A stretch of 64,000 nt of DNA from Desulfobulbus propionicus (GTDB lineage: Bacteria > Desulfobacterota > Desulfobulbia > Desulfobulbales > Desulfobulbaceae): NCBI GenBank assembly GCA_002748755.1, contig PDTD01000014.1:1-64000 (forward strand), given 5' to 3'. This document shows positions 30,790 through 39,406 of this stretch, piece by piece (positions within the stretch are counted from its first letter, which is position 1; each line of letters opens with the position of its first letter). The notes under the pieces were generated by a model. That model did not search any database, was not told the DNA's origin, and saw only the letters and a program-made list of their open reading frames with translations. The position numbers and the translations under genes are program-made.

Positions 30790-30898
30790 CCTTGTTATCC
30801 GGTCTGAACGGATTGAGCGTCCACGGGGGATCGTACAAGGTGCCATGTCTTTGGCCTGGTTTTCAAGGCGTGCCAATAGCCACAGGTGTTGTCCGAAG

Positions 30899-31128
30899 AG
30901 CTTATGAATGTTTTGTCTCATCTGAGACAAAAAGATGTGCAGATAAATATAGGGGATGCCTGTGAGCAGGCGTACATATCGACAAAATGGGCACCAGTTG
31001 ACAGCCCGGATGGACCTCTTCGGTGGGGTTTTAACGGCAAAGAGAAGGGGTATCGGAGTTTTTGGGTATCTGTTCACTGTCAAAAAGAGTACATGCGGCA
31101 CTGTTTGAGCTGCGGAGAAATTCGGACG
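30899..31128 (+). repeat. MITE-like intergenic repeat, degenerate full-length copy
   Basis: The internal hairpin TTTTGTCTCATCTGAGACAAAA is exact here. GAGCAGGCGTACATATCGACA and a 3' end TTGAGCTGCGGAGAAATTCGG match the family. It fills most of the 365-bp gap before the carbonic anhydrase gene. Confidence 0.65.
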
Positions 31129-31154
31129 TATACATCAAAAATGGGGGGAACAAG

Positions 31155-31709
31155 ATGATTGTACAGTACAAAGAGTATTATCCGATTGTGGGAAAGGGCG
31201 GCTGGGTTGCACCGACAGCGACGCTGATCGGTGACGCGGAGCTTGGTGAAGATGTCTCCCTGTGGTTTGGAACGGTGGTCCGTGGCGACGTGCACAGTAT
31301 TAGAATCGGGGCCAGGACCAATATCCAGGACAACTGCATGGTGCATACCACCAATGAACAGGGTCCGAAACATGCACTGGATGAGGGGTATCCTGCCATC
31401 ATAGGTGCTGAGGTAACCGTGGGGCATAACGTCATCCTTCACGGTTGTACCGTAGAGGATGCCTGCCTGATAGGAATGGGCGCCATTATCCTGGACGGAG
31501 CTGTCATCGGTCGAGAGTCCATTGTGGGGGCAGGGGCTGTGGTGACAGGCGGCAAGGTGTTTCCCCCCAGATCAATGATCCTGGGTGCACCGGCCAAGGC
31601 CGTGCGCGAAATCAGTGATGAGCAGGTGGCCGGTATTCGGAAGTCCTGGCAAGGGTATGTCGCTTTGAAAAACGAGTATCACCAGGCAAAGGTGGGGGAC
31701 TGCTTTTGA
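31155..31709 (+). CDS. Gamma-class carbonic anhydrase family protein
   Basis: This left-handed beta-helix protein of about 184 residues is built of hexapeptide repeats (VAPTATLIGDAELGEDVSLW, VVRGDVHSIRIGARTNIQDN). The metal-binding histidines are visible in CMVHTT and TVGHNVILHGC. Related proteins interconvert CO2 and bicarbonate or have related hydrolase roles. ATG 31155 follows GGGGG. It is flanked by repeat copies on both sides. Confidence 0.88.
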   Translation: MIVQYKEYYPIVGKGGWVAPTATLIGDAELGEDVSLWFGTVVRGDVHSIRIGARTNIQDNCMVHTTNEQGPKHALDEGYPAIIGAEVTVGHNVILHGCTVEDACLIGMGAIILDGAVIGRESIVGAGAVVTGGKVFPPRSMILGAPAKAVREISDEQVAGIRKSWQGYVALKNEYHQAKVGDCF

Positions 31710-31720
31710 TACGATTCCTG

Positions 31721-31927
31721 TCTTCCGCCTTGTTCATTGGCTCAGGCGGTTGTAGACTTGGTGGTTTTGGGTACGATAGTAGACGGGCATATGGGGCTTG
31801 CCACCATGGTGCCGAAGATGGTGCCGCATGAGTTGAGCTTGGGGGGCGCATTTTGCCGAAATGTGTGATTCCTACGACCACCACATTCCTTTGTTTGGAT
31901 AGAGTGTTGGTACCCGAGACAAGATGT
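31721..31927 (-). repeat. MITE-like intergenic repeat, reverse-orientation copy
   Basis: On the minus strand it reads CACATTTCGGCAAAATGCGCC, then CTCAACTCATGCGGCACCATC and CCGCCTGAGCCAATGA, in family order. Ends are degraded. Confidence 0.55.
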
Positions 31928-31931
31928 TTGT

Positions 31932-31994
31932 GCAAGATACGGGGTAAGGCACCCCGTATCTTGCTGTTCTTGAACCGTATGTATACGGTTCAAG
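31932..31994. terminator. Tandem hairpins between convergent genes
   Basis: The first hairpin has 14-bp arms GCAAGATACGGGGT / ACCCCGTATCTTGC and a 5-nt loop. The second has 12-bp arms CTTGAACCGTAT / ATACGGTTCAAG with a 2-nt spacer. They lie between the carbonic anhydrase gene and the CBM48 gene and probably end transcription from both sides. Confidence 0.65.
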
Positions 31995-32018
31995 CCGGAC
32001 GGGGGGATGTGATACCGT

Positions 32019-32315
32019 TTAGGTGGTGACAATGCTGTTTTGGTCACCGTATTCATTGGCACGGTAAGAGTCCGCACCGCTGTCGTTCACCCAGAGGTTG
32101 CCGTCCAGGATATACCGGAAAGCGTAGGAGGAATCCGGCTTCAGGGAAAGAGTGATGGAGAAGCTGTTGTCCTTGAGTTTTTTCATTGGTATCCCGTCCT
32201 GGGACCAGGCGTTGAAATCACCTGCCAGCACAGCGGAACCAGCGCCCTCCTCATTGGCATACTTAAAGGTGACCCTGCAGATTTTTCCTGTTTTTGAATA
32301 GTTTTTCTTCAGCAT
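32019..32315 (-). CDS. Small CBM48/isoamylase-early-set domain protein
   Basis: The 98-residue protein consists of a single glycogen-binding-type beta-sandwich: VLAGDFNAWSQDGIPMKKL and YAFRYILDGNLWVNDSGADS, as in AMPK-beta and glycan-branching enzyme N-domains. No catalytic domain is attached. ATG 32315 has an excellent site (AAGGAGA), so the upstream in-frame residues are not used. Stand-alone CBM48 proteins are common in Desulfobacterota; the role is unknown, possibly alpha-glucan binding. Confidence 0.85.
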   Translation of the reverse strand: MLKKNYSKTGKICRVTFKYANEEGAGSAVLAGDFNAWSQDGIPMKKLKDNSFSITLSLKPDSSYAFRYILDGNLWVNDSGADSYRANEYGDQNSIVTT

Positions 32316-32355
32316 ACTATTCTCCTTAATCATGATGGGGTGGAAAAGAGTACTC

Positions 32356-32578
32356 ACCCGCATTTCTCATGAACAATTTGTCTCGTTTTATGAAAAAGAG
32401 ACAAAAACAGATGGGGTGCTGTCCGTGGGCAGGCTCAACTTTCGACCCAATGTGCCCCAAACACTGAGCCCAGGCGGTACCACCTTTGACAGTCTTTTGG
32501 CAGCCCATATACCCAAGGAGCATGAGGTCCCAAAATTCCCATACCTGGCATCACCTGAGCCGATGAGACATCCGGGCT
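32356..32578 (+). repeat. MITE-like intergenic repeat, reference full copy
   Basis: Left end ACCCGCATTTCTCATGAAC and right end CCGATGAGACATCCGGGCT are imperfect inverted repeats. In between are TTTGTCTCGTTTTATG, GAGACAAAAACAGATGGG, GTGCTGTCCGTGGGCAGG, CCCAGGCGGTACCACC and CATATACCCAAGGAGCA. There is no coding frame of note. Confidence 0.8.
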
Positions 32579-32638
32579 CAAAACATCTCCTGGTAGTATA
32601 AAACTGTAGGAAGAGTTCCTAATCAGGTCAATTGCAGA

Positions 32639-33895
32639 ATGCAGAAACAGACAAATAAAATAAAAATTCCTGAGTTGCTTGCACCTGCAGGCAACATGGA
32701 CAAACTGGTTACGGCCATCCATTATGGAGCTGATGCCGTGTATCTGGGGGGGAAAGAGTTCAGTCTGCGGTCCCGGGCCGCCAATTTTGACCTGCCTGCT
32801 CTCCAAGAGGCCGTTTTGTATGCCCACGATCGAGGTGTACGGGTGTACGTGGCTGTTAATATTTTTGCCCACAATCGCGATCTGGCAGGAATGGAGGCAT
32901 ACCTGGCCTCTTTACGGCATTGCGGGGTCGATGCTGTTATTGTGGCTGATCCAGGGGTTTTGAGCATGGCCCGACAAGTTGTCCCGGATCTGTCTGTACA
33001 TCTGTCTACCCAGGCCAACGTAACCAATGCAGCCAGCGCCGACTTTTGGCGGGAGCAAGGGGTCAGCCGTCTGAATCTGGCACGCGAACTGGGCTATGAA
33101 GAAATCCAGCAGATCCGGCAGGCCACCGATGCTGAGCTGGAAATTTTTGTTCATGGGGCGCTGTGCATCTCGTATTCGGGCAGATGCATGTTGAGTACCT
33201 ATATGACCGGGCGTGATGCCAACAAGGGAGACTGTGCCCACCCGTGCCGCTATTCCTATAAACTGGTCGAAGAGAAACGGCCCAATGAATATTTCCCCAT
33301 AGAAGAGGATGATCGGGGCACCTATATTTTCAATTCCCAGGATTTGTGTCTTCTTGGCAAATTGCCGAGGTTGATAGAGGTCGGAGCCGATTCCCTCAAA
33401 ATAGAGGGACGGATGAAGTCTGTCGGTTATGTGGGGAGCGTGGTCCGCCTGTACCGTTGTGCCTTGGATTACATACAGGCCCAGCAAGCGTGTGTACCTT
33501 TGGCAGATATAGAGTTGCCCGCTGTTTTTTTTCAAGAAGTAAAGAAAATCGGCACCCGTGGACGTTCAGAGAATTTTTTTCTTTCTGCCCCTTCATTTGA
33601 TGACATGCTCTATGGTACAATGCGTGTGGACCAAGGATATGCGCCAGTCGGCATTGTACGAAAAACTGAACCGTTATTCATCGAAACCCGAAACAGGTTG
33701 TATTGCGGTGATGAAATCGAGTATCTTGGTCGCGCAATTACCCCGGTAACTGTTCAGGTCAAATCCATGTACACACAGGACGGGGGTGAAATGGCACTTG
33801 CACATCCAGGAAGTGTGGTACAGATAGTAACCGAACCGGTGCTGAGGTGTGCTGAAGAGAACGGCATTTTTCGGAAAAATATGGCAGAGCAATGA
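32639..33895 (+). CDS. Peptidase U32 family protein (TrhP/YegQ-like)
   Basis: The 418-residue protein has the U32 core: ELLAPAGNMDKLVTAIHYGA, RVYVAVNIFAHN, and the Cys-rich signature FVHGALCISYSGRCMLSTYM followed by GDCAHPCR. Members of this class act in tRNA hydroxylation (TrhP/RlhA-type) rather than proteolysis and probably bind a metal or Fe-S centre through these cysteines. The next gene overlaps by four bases (ATGA), so the two are coupled. Specific function cannot be fixed. Confidence 0.88.
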   Translation: MQKQTNKIKIPELLAPAGNMDKLVTAIHYGADAVYLGGKEFSLRSRAANFDLPALQEAVLYAHDRGVRVYVAVNIFAHNRDLAGMEAYLASLRHCGVDAVIVADPGVLSMARQVVPDLSVHLSTQANVTNAASADFWREQGVSRLNLARELGYEEIQQIRQATDAELEIFVHGALCISYSGRCMLSTYMTGRDANKGDCAHPCRYSYKLVEEKRPNEYFPIEEDDRGTYIFNSQDLCLLGKLPRLIEVGADSLKIEGRMKSVGYVGSVVRLYRCALDYIQAQQACVPLADIELPAVFFQEVKKIGTRGRSENFFLSAPSFDDMLYGTMRVDQGYAPVGIVRKTEPLFIETRNRLYCGDEIEYLGRAITPVTVQVKSMYTQDGGEMALAHPGSVVQIVTEPVLRCAEENGIFRKNMAEQ

Positions 33896-34977
33896 AACCG
33901 CAATTAGACGTACCGTTTTTAGTGGAACAATCCTATGTCGATTTTCTTGTCAGCTGCGAAGACGAATTGGACAGCGTTCATTTCAGTCTTCTTAAGGATC
34001 AACCATTGGACAGCCGTGTTCTCCTGCACCTGGAGAATACAGCAGAAATAATAGGGCAGCTGCAGAGGCTGAAGAAACCCTACAAGTATGCCTTGATGAA
34101 CAGCCGTTTCTACCTGCCTGCTTTTTTGACCGATGCGGGTAACATCCGACCGGTTCTCAAGGCATTGGAATTTCATCTGGAAAACGATCAACTCGATGGT
34201 ATCATTTACTGCGATCATTACCTTTTACAGCGTCTATCCGACGCGTCCCCGGAAATAGCTGCTTCTCTGGAAGCCGTCCCCGGAGTCAACACCATGCTCG
34301 ACACCTTTAAAAAGGTGGATGCCCAGCTCTCCTATATCGGTGGTACCGGGTTTCGACTCCCTTCAAAAATAGTTCTTGATCGAGCATTGAACCGCGACCT
34401 GGAGGGTCTTGCCAGTCTTGCCTTACAGTTGCACACGCAATATCCAGAGCTGTGCATTGAGATTTTGGCCAATGAAGGATGCCTGCCTTACTGTCCGTTT
34501 AAGCTCGCCCATGATTCTTATATTGCCTTTGCCAATATAAGCGGCGCTGACGCCACCTTTGACCTCAACTGTTTTCTGGGGTGTGTGCGGATGTTTGACG
34601 AGCAACCCCATCGAATCCTTTTTTCTCCTTTTGTCAGGCCTGAAGATCTTGACCTCTATTTGTATCACATCGACACCATCAAGCTCTGTGGTCGTACGTT
34701 GGGACCGCAATTCCTCAAGCGTGTGATAACTGCCTACCGTGACCGTAGATACGACGGCAACCTGCTTGATCTGCTTGATGCAACCAACTGGCTGACGGAC
34801 AAGCTGTATGTGGACAACGCCTCGCTGTCCTTTGATTTTGCCAACATACTATCCATGTGTGACGGTCACTGTGATAGCTGTGGTTTTTGTAAGGAGCTGT
34901 TCGAGGCCATAGCGTATCCCTTGCCTCTTTCCATTCAGGATAGACGTGTGGCTGCAGAGAGGCAGGTCCTGCCTTAA
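33892..34977 (+). CDS. U32-like companion protein, function unknown
   Basis: The 361-residue protein is translationally coupled to the U32 gene (ATGA overlap). It has Cys-containing segments EILANEGCLPYCPFKLAHDS and MCDGHCDSCGFCKEL, which could ligate a metal or Fe-S cluster, and a TIM-barrel-like alternation of strands and helices (DGIIYCDHYLLQRL, SYIGGTGFRLPSKIVLDRAL). The first motif is like the Cys signature of U32-related proteins. I do not recognise a named family; a paired role with the U32 enzyme is likely. Confidence 0.7.
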   Translation: MKPQLDVPFLVEQSYVDFLVSCEDELDSVHFSLLKDQPLDSRVLLHLENTAEIIGQLQRLKKPYKYALMNSRFYLPAFLTDAGNIRPVLKALEFHLENDQLDGIIYCDHYLLQRLSDASPEIAASLEAVPGVNTMLDTFKKVDAQLSYIGGTGFRLPSKIVLDRALNRDLEGLASLALQLHTQYPELCIEILANEGCLPYCPFKLAHDSYIAFANISGADATFDLNCFLGCVRMFDEQPHRILFSPFVRPEDLDLYLYHIDTIKLCGRTLGPQFLKRVITAYRDRRYDGNLLDLLDATNWLTDKLYVDNASLSFDFANILSMCDGHCDSCGFCKELFEAIAYPLPLSIQDRRVAAERQVLP

Positions 34978-35058
34978 GAGAGCGTGTTTACCCGCTCTTG
35001 CCTGAGCCCGGATGTATGACCGTTTAGGCATGGCCGAACTCTTGACCCAGGGACGATA

Positions 35059-35646
35059 ATGGAATCTTTTGAACGACTGCTTGATATTTCAACCAGGCTG
35101 CACGGACACCTCTGCGCAGGTCAGGTTATCGGGGTGCGTATGGCCATGGCTGCCCTGGAACGAATTGGTATAGACGATCCCAAGGGCAAGGATCGAAAAA
35201 AAACCTATGTCCTGGTAGAAATAGACCGCTGTGCCACGGATGCGATTCAGTCGGTCACAGGGTGCAGCCTGGGTAAACGCACCATGCGTTGGCTGGATTT
35301 CGGTATCATGGCGGCGACCTTTGTCAACCTGGAAACCAATCAAGCCGTACGGGTAACAGCACGCGAGGAGGCGCGAGAACTATCAGCGCGTTACGTTCCA
35401 GAAGGGGCAGATAAGTACAGATGTCAACTGGAAGCCTACCGCATTATGCCCTTGGAGGAACTGTTTACCTTTCAGAAAGTGCGGGTGGATATTAATGCCT
35501 GTGATTTGCCCGGCCGACCGACTCGAAGGGTGCAGTGTGCACAGTGTGGAGCCTGGGTTCAGGATAGCCGGGATATCATTCGCAACGGCAGGTCGATCTG
35601 CAGGGCCTGTGACAGCAGGCCATACTATCAAGTACTCCAGGAGTGA
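35059..35646 (+). CDS. FmdE family protein with C-terminal zinc ribbon
   Basis: This 195-residue protein has the FmdE signature LHGHLCAGQVIGVRMAMAAL, with Cys and His ligands, and a second cysteine in VEIDRCATDAIQSVTGCSLG. The C-terminus is a zinc ribbon (VQCAQCGAW, then ICRACD). FmdE was named from formylmethanofuran dehydrogenase clusters but is widespread in sulfate reducers, where its role is not established. It lies 80 bases after the U32 pair in the same orientation. Confidence 0.85.
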   Translation: MESFERLLDISTRLHGHLCAGQVIGVRMAMAALERIGIDDPKGKDRKKTYVLVEIDRCATDAIQSVTGCSLGKRTMRWLDFGIMAATFVNLETNQAVRVTAREEARELSARYVPEGADKYRCQLEAYRIMPLEELFTFQKVRVDINACDLPGRPTRRVQCAQCGAWVQDSRDIIRNGRSICRACDSRPYYQVLQE

Positions 35647-35698
35647 GACCCCATGCACAGTACAGGGAACTGGGTACACCCCGCATAAGGAGCTTGCC

Positions 35699-35840
35699 TT
35701 CGGGTTTCTCCTGCACACTTTGTCTCATGAGAAAAAAATAAAAACAGATGGATGTGTTGTCCGTGAACAGGCCCAAACCTCATCAACACGTTCCTGGGAT
35801 ATCCGCTCGCAAGTACGGTACCCAGGTATCTCTTGCAAGA
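35699..35840 (+). repeat. MITE-like intergenic repeat, 5' part
   Basis: It begins TTCGGGTTTCTCCTGCAC, then CTTTGTCTCATGAGAAAAAA, AAAACAGATGGATGTGTTGT and CCGTGAACAGGC. Homology fades after about 35840. It fills the 387-bp gap after fmdE together with the hairpin at 35933. Confidence 0.6.
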
Positions 35841-35932
35841 AAAGGGGATGTCAGGGGGTGGGGTGACCGTCTCCATGAGGGGACAGATGCGGGAAAGAGG
35901 GGGGAAGAGAAATCCTCTTCCAGCTCTTGTCA

Positions 35933-35966
35933 CCAAGAGGCTATCCTTGGGTTGACAGCCTCTTGG
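35933..35966. terminator. Hairpin between convergent fmdE and yajC
   Basis: Ten-bp arms CCAAGAGGCT and AGCCTCTTGG flank a 14-nt loop. There is no U-run on either side, so termination is inferred only from its convergent position. Confidence 0.45.
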
Positions 35967-36033
35967 GGTGTGGACCAGACGCAGGAAGAACGCTTTTCAT
36001 GCACGATGAAAATCAGCAACTGCCTCCAAGGCT

Positions 36034-36378
36034 TCATCCACCTTTTTTGGGGAGTGCTCTTGCCTGTTCGGTATCGGAAGGTGAGCCCATTATGGAGGCT
36101 CGATTTACCTTGACGCGCACTCCGTCGGCAACTTCCAGGGTAACCACAGTGTCGGTGAGACCGGTGATCTGCCCATGGATACCGCCTCCGGTGATTATTT
36201 TGTCACCTTTTTTCAGTTCAGAAAGAAATCTCTGGTGATCTTTGGCCTTTTTTTGCTGGGGACGGATAAGCAGAAAGTAGAAGACGCCAAAAATAAGCGC
36301 CATCATGATTAACTGGGTCCCAAAGCCTCCTGCTCCGGCGGTTGGGACGGCGTCCGCAGCGTATGCAATGCCGTTCAT
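36034..36378 (-). CDS. yajC: Preprotein translocase accessory subunit YajC
   Basis: The 114-residue protein has one N-terminal membrane helix (LIMMALIFGVFYFLLIRPQQ) followed by the cytoplasmic YajC domain (LKKGDKIITGGGIHGQITGL). YajC associates with SecDF and SecYEG. ATG 36378 follows GGAGG; the upstream residues are unlikely to be translated. It follows tgt, its usual neighbour, but the usual secD and secF are not downstream: the next gene is convergent. Confidence 0.92.
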   Translation of the reverse strand: MNGIAYAADAVPTAGAGGFGTQLIMMALIFGVFYFLLIRPQQKKAKDHQRFLSELKKGDKIITGGGIHGQITGLTDTVVTLEVADGVRVKVNRASIMGSPSDTEQARALPKKGG

Positions 36379-36458
36379 GTGAAATAGCCTCCAAAGTAAA
36401 AACTGTCTGTTTGCCGGTGCTTGTCGGAAGACGGTGTTTTCGGGCAGGCACCAGGGCA

Positions 36459-37829
<1,371 letters not shown>

Positions 37830-37842
37830 TCATGGTCCCCTA

Positions 37843-38125
37843 CCCCGGATTTTATCTCCGCTCAGGCTGTGTCAGATTCAGTCGGTCGTACCCAGGCATT
37901 CTACCCGGGCACACCTGGTGCTGCCAACTAGCGAAGTTGGCGCAGTCGGCGTGAACCCTGGGAGTACCATTTTTTCGCAACGAGAGAGTGGTCGTTGAGA
38001 TCACATAAGGTTTTTTCTGTTTTCTCACATAGAACCACTGTGCATGCGCAAGGCAAGAGTGCCGTGTATACAGGCCATACACACTCCCACGCTTTTTTCG
38101 TTGAGGCAACAGAAGAGACCAAAGA
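37843..38125 (-). repeat. MITE-like intergenic repeat, reverse-orientation copy
   Basis: The minus strand shows the right half in order: CCCAGGGTTCACGCC, AGTTGGCAGCACC, CTGACACAGCCTGAGCGGAG and an end ATAAAATCCGGGG. The left part is degenerate. The rest of 37584-37842 contains nothing I recognise. Confidence 0.55.
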
Positions 38126-38207
38126 GAATATGGAGATGCATCCATTGAATTTTTACCGTGATTCTGTGTTTGGCTTTGTGGCCCCCCAGGTCTTGGGAGA
38201 GTGTTGT

Positions 38208-38297
38208 ATGGATACAGCAAAATGTACGATCTGTTACCCCCGATTGATTGAAAAAAGACCACTCAAGTTTTTACTTGAGAGAGCACCCAGGCCATGA
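38208..38297 (+). CDS. Possible 29-residue leader peptide
   Basis: A short frame starts at ATG 38208 after GGGAGAG and encodes a basic peptide with a CTIC motif (MDTAKCTICYPRLIEKR). Its TGA stop overlaps the ATG of the GAF-ANTAR gene (ATGA), which would couple their translation. There is no homology to support it; it may be chance. Confidence 0.3.
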   Translation: MDTAKCTICYPRLIEKRPLKFLLERAPRP

Positions 38298-39013
38298 CCC
38301 AGGAAACCTCTCCTGAACTATATGAAAAGTATTGTAAGGCCCTCATGGAGATCAGTCGGGCAGTGATCTCTGATCATTACCTTGAGGATGTGTTGCAATT
38401 CATCGTTATGATTACTGCTCAGGTGGTTGGGGTTGAGATATGTTCTTTGTGGCTGCTGGAGAAGAAAAACGGCGCAAAAGTCATTAGGTTAAAAACAACC
38501 CAGGCAATTGATCAGGCATATGTGCATGACAGAATGCTGCAACTGGACGAAGGGGTGGTGGGCAAGGTCGCCACCGACGGCCGCCCGCTGATAGTGGAGA
38601 ATGTTCTGGAGAACAAGCTGTTCAAGGAGAAGGAGATGGCCCGCAAGCTCGGCCTGGTGTCCATGGTCGGCGTGCCCCTGAGCCTGGGTACTGGAGAGGT
38701 CATTGGGGTGCTGAACTGTTTTACAGACAAACTCCATGTGTTTCCAAAATCTGAAATCGACCTCATTTCTACTGTCGCCAATCAGGCCGCGCTGGCCATA
38801 CATAACACCCAGCTCGCGGTGGAAGCCCGTAAGGCCCGTGAACAGCTCCGCATTCGGAAGCTGGTCGAAAAGGCCAAGGAAATTATCATCGTACGCAAAA
38901 ATGTGAACGCAGATGAGGCCTTTCGATGGATGCAGAAAAAAAGCATGGATTCCAGGCGCTCCATGAGCGATATAGCCGAAGCTATCATTTTGTCTGAAGA
39001 GCTTTCTCAATAA
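38294..39013 (+). CDS. GAF-ANTAR antitermination regulator
   Basis: The 239-residue protein has a GAF sensor domain (about 20-175: VGVEICSLWLLEK, LDEGVVGKVATDGRPLIVEN, GVPLSLGTGEVIGVLN) joined by a helix to an ANTAR RNA-binding domain (about 180-235: RKLVEKAKEIIIVRKNVNAD, EAFRWMQKKSMDSRRSMSDI). ANTAR proteins bind paired hexaloop hairpins and prevent intrinsic termination, commonly upstream of nitrogen-assimilation genes. The next gene encodes a GltB-like enzyme preceded by a promoter and leader hairpin, its likely target. The GAF ligand is unknown. Confidence 0.88.
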   Translation: MTQETSPELYEKYCKALMEISRAVISDHYLEDVLQFIVMITAQVVGVEICSLWLLEKKNGAKVIRLKTTQAIDQAYVHDRMLQLDEGVVGKVATDGRPLIVENVLENKLFKEKEMARKLGLVSMVGVPLSLGTGEVIGVLNCFTDKLHVFPKSEIDLISTVANQAALAIHNTQLAVEARKAREQLRIRKLVEKAKEIIIVRKNVNADEAFRWMQKKSMDSRRSMSDIAEAIILSEELSQ

Positions 39014-39168
39014 CAAGCTGTACTGGAAAGAAATTTTTGCGCAAACAAAGAAGCCGGGACTCATTGTTTGCCTTGCCCATTGCCCGGACCAGCTTTTTGC
39101 ACAGCACTGCTGTGCGCCTTGCCCTTTGTCCGCGTGCTCAATTATCTTTCTCTCTTTTGAAAAACATC

Positions 39169-39197
39169 TTGACTTTTTCTGTTTTCAACAATAGGCT
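39169..39197 (+). promoter_or_regulatory. Promoter upstream of the GltB-like gene
   Basis: TTGACT (39169-39174), a 17-bp spacer and TAGGCT (39192-39197) give a plausible sigma-70 promoter. The transcript would start near 39204 and carry a leader of about 200 nt. Confidence 0.5.
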
Positions 39198-39254
39198 AAT
39201 AACGGATGTGGTCTGGAGTAACCCTCACAGGGTCTGGACCAACAGGTACAAAAA

Positions 39255-39288
39255 GCATACAAAGGCGTATGCTCTCTTTTTTTTATAG
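39255..39288 (+). promoter_or_regulatory. Leader hairpin with ANTAR-type hexaloop and U-run
   Basis: Stem GCATAC / GTATGC closes a six-nucleotide loop AAAGGC, with A at position 1 and G at position 4, as ANTAR target loops require. It is followed by TCTCTTTTTTTT, so the hairpin doubles as an intrinsic terminator. A clear second hexaloop upstream was not identified. Confidence 0.55.
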
Positions 39289-39406
39289 TGACAAGGGTGT
39301 CTCTATTCGGATAATGAAGGGATGCCCATGTTTTTTGCTATGACTCCTTGTTATCCGGGATGCCCTAATGCACTAAGGATTGTTAATCAGCAAGGAGAAA
39401 CCGGCA

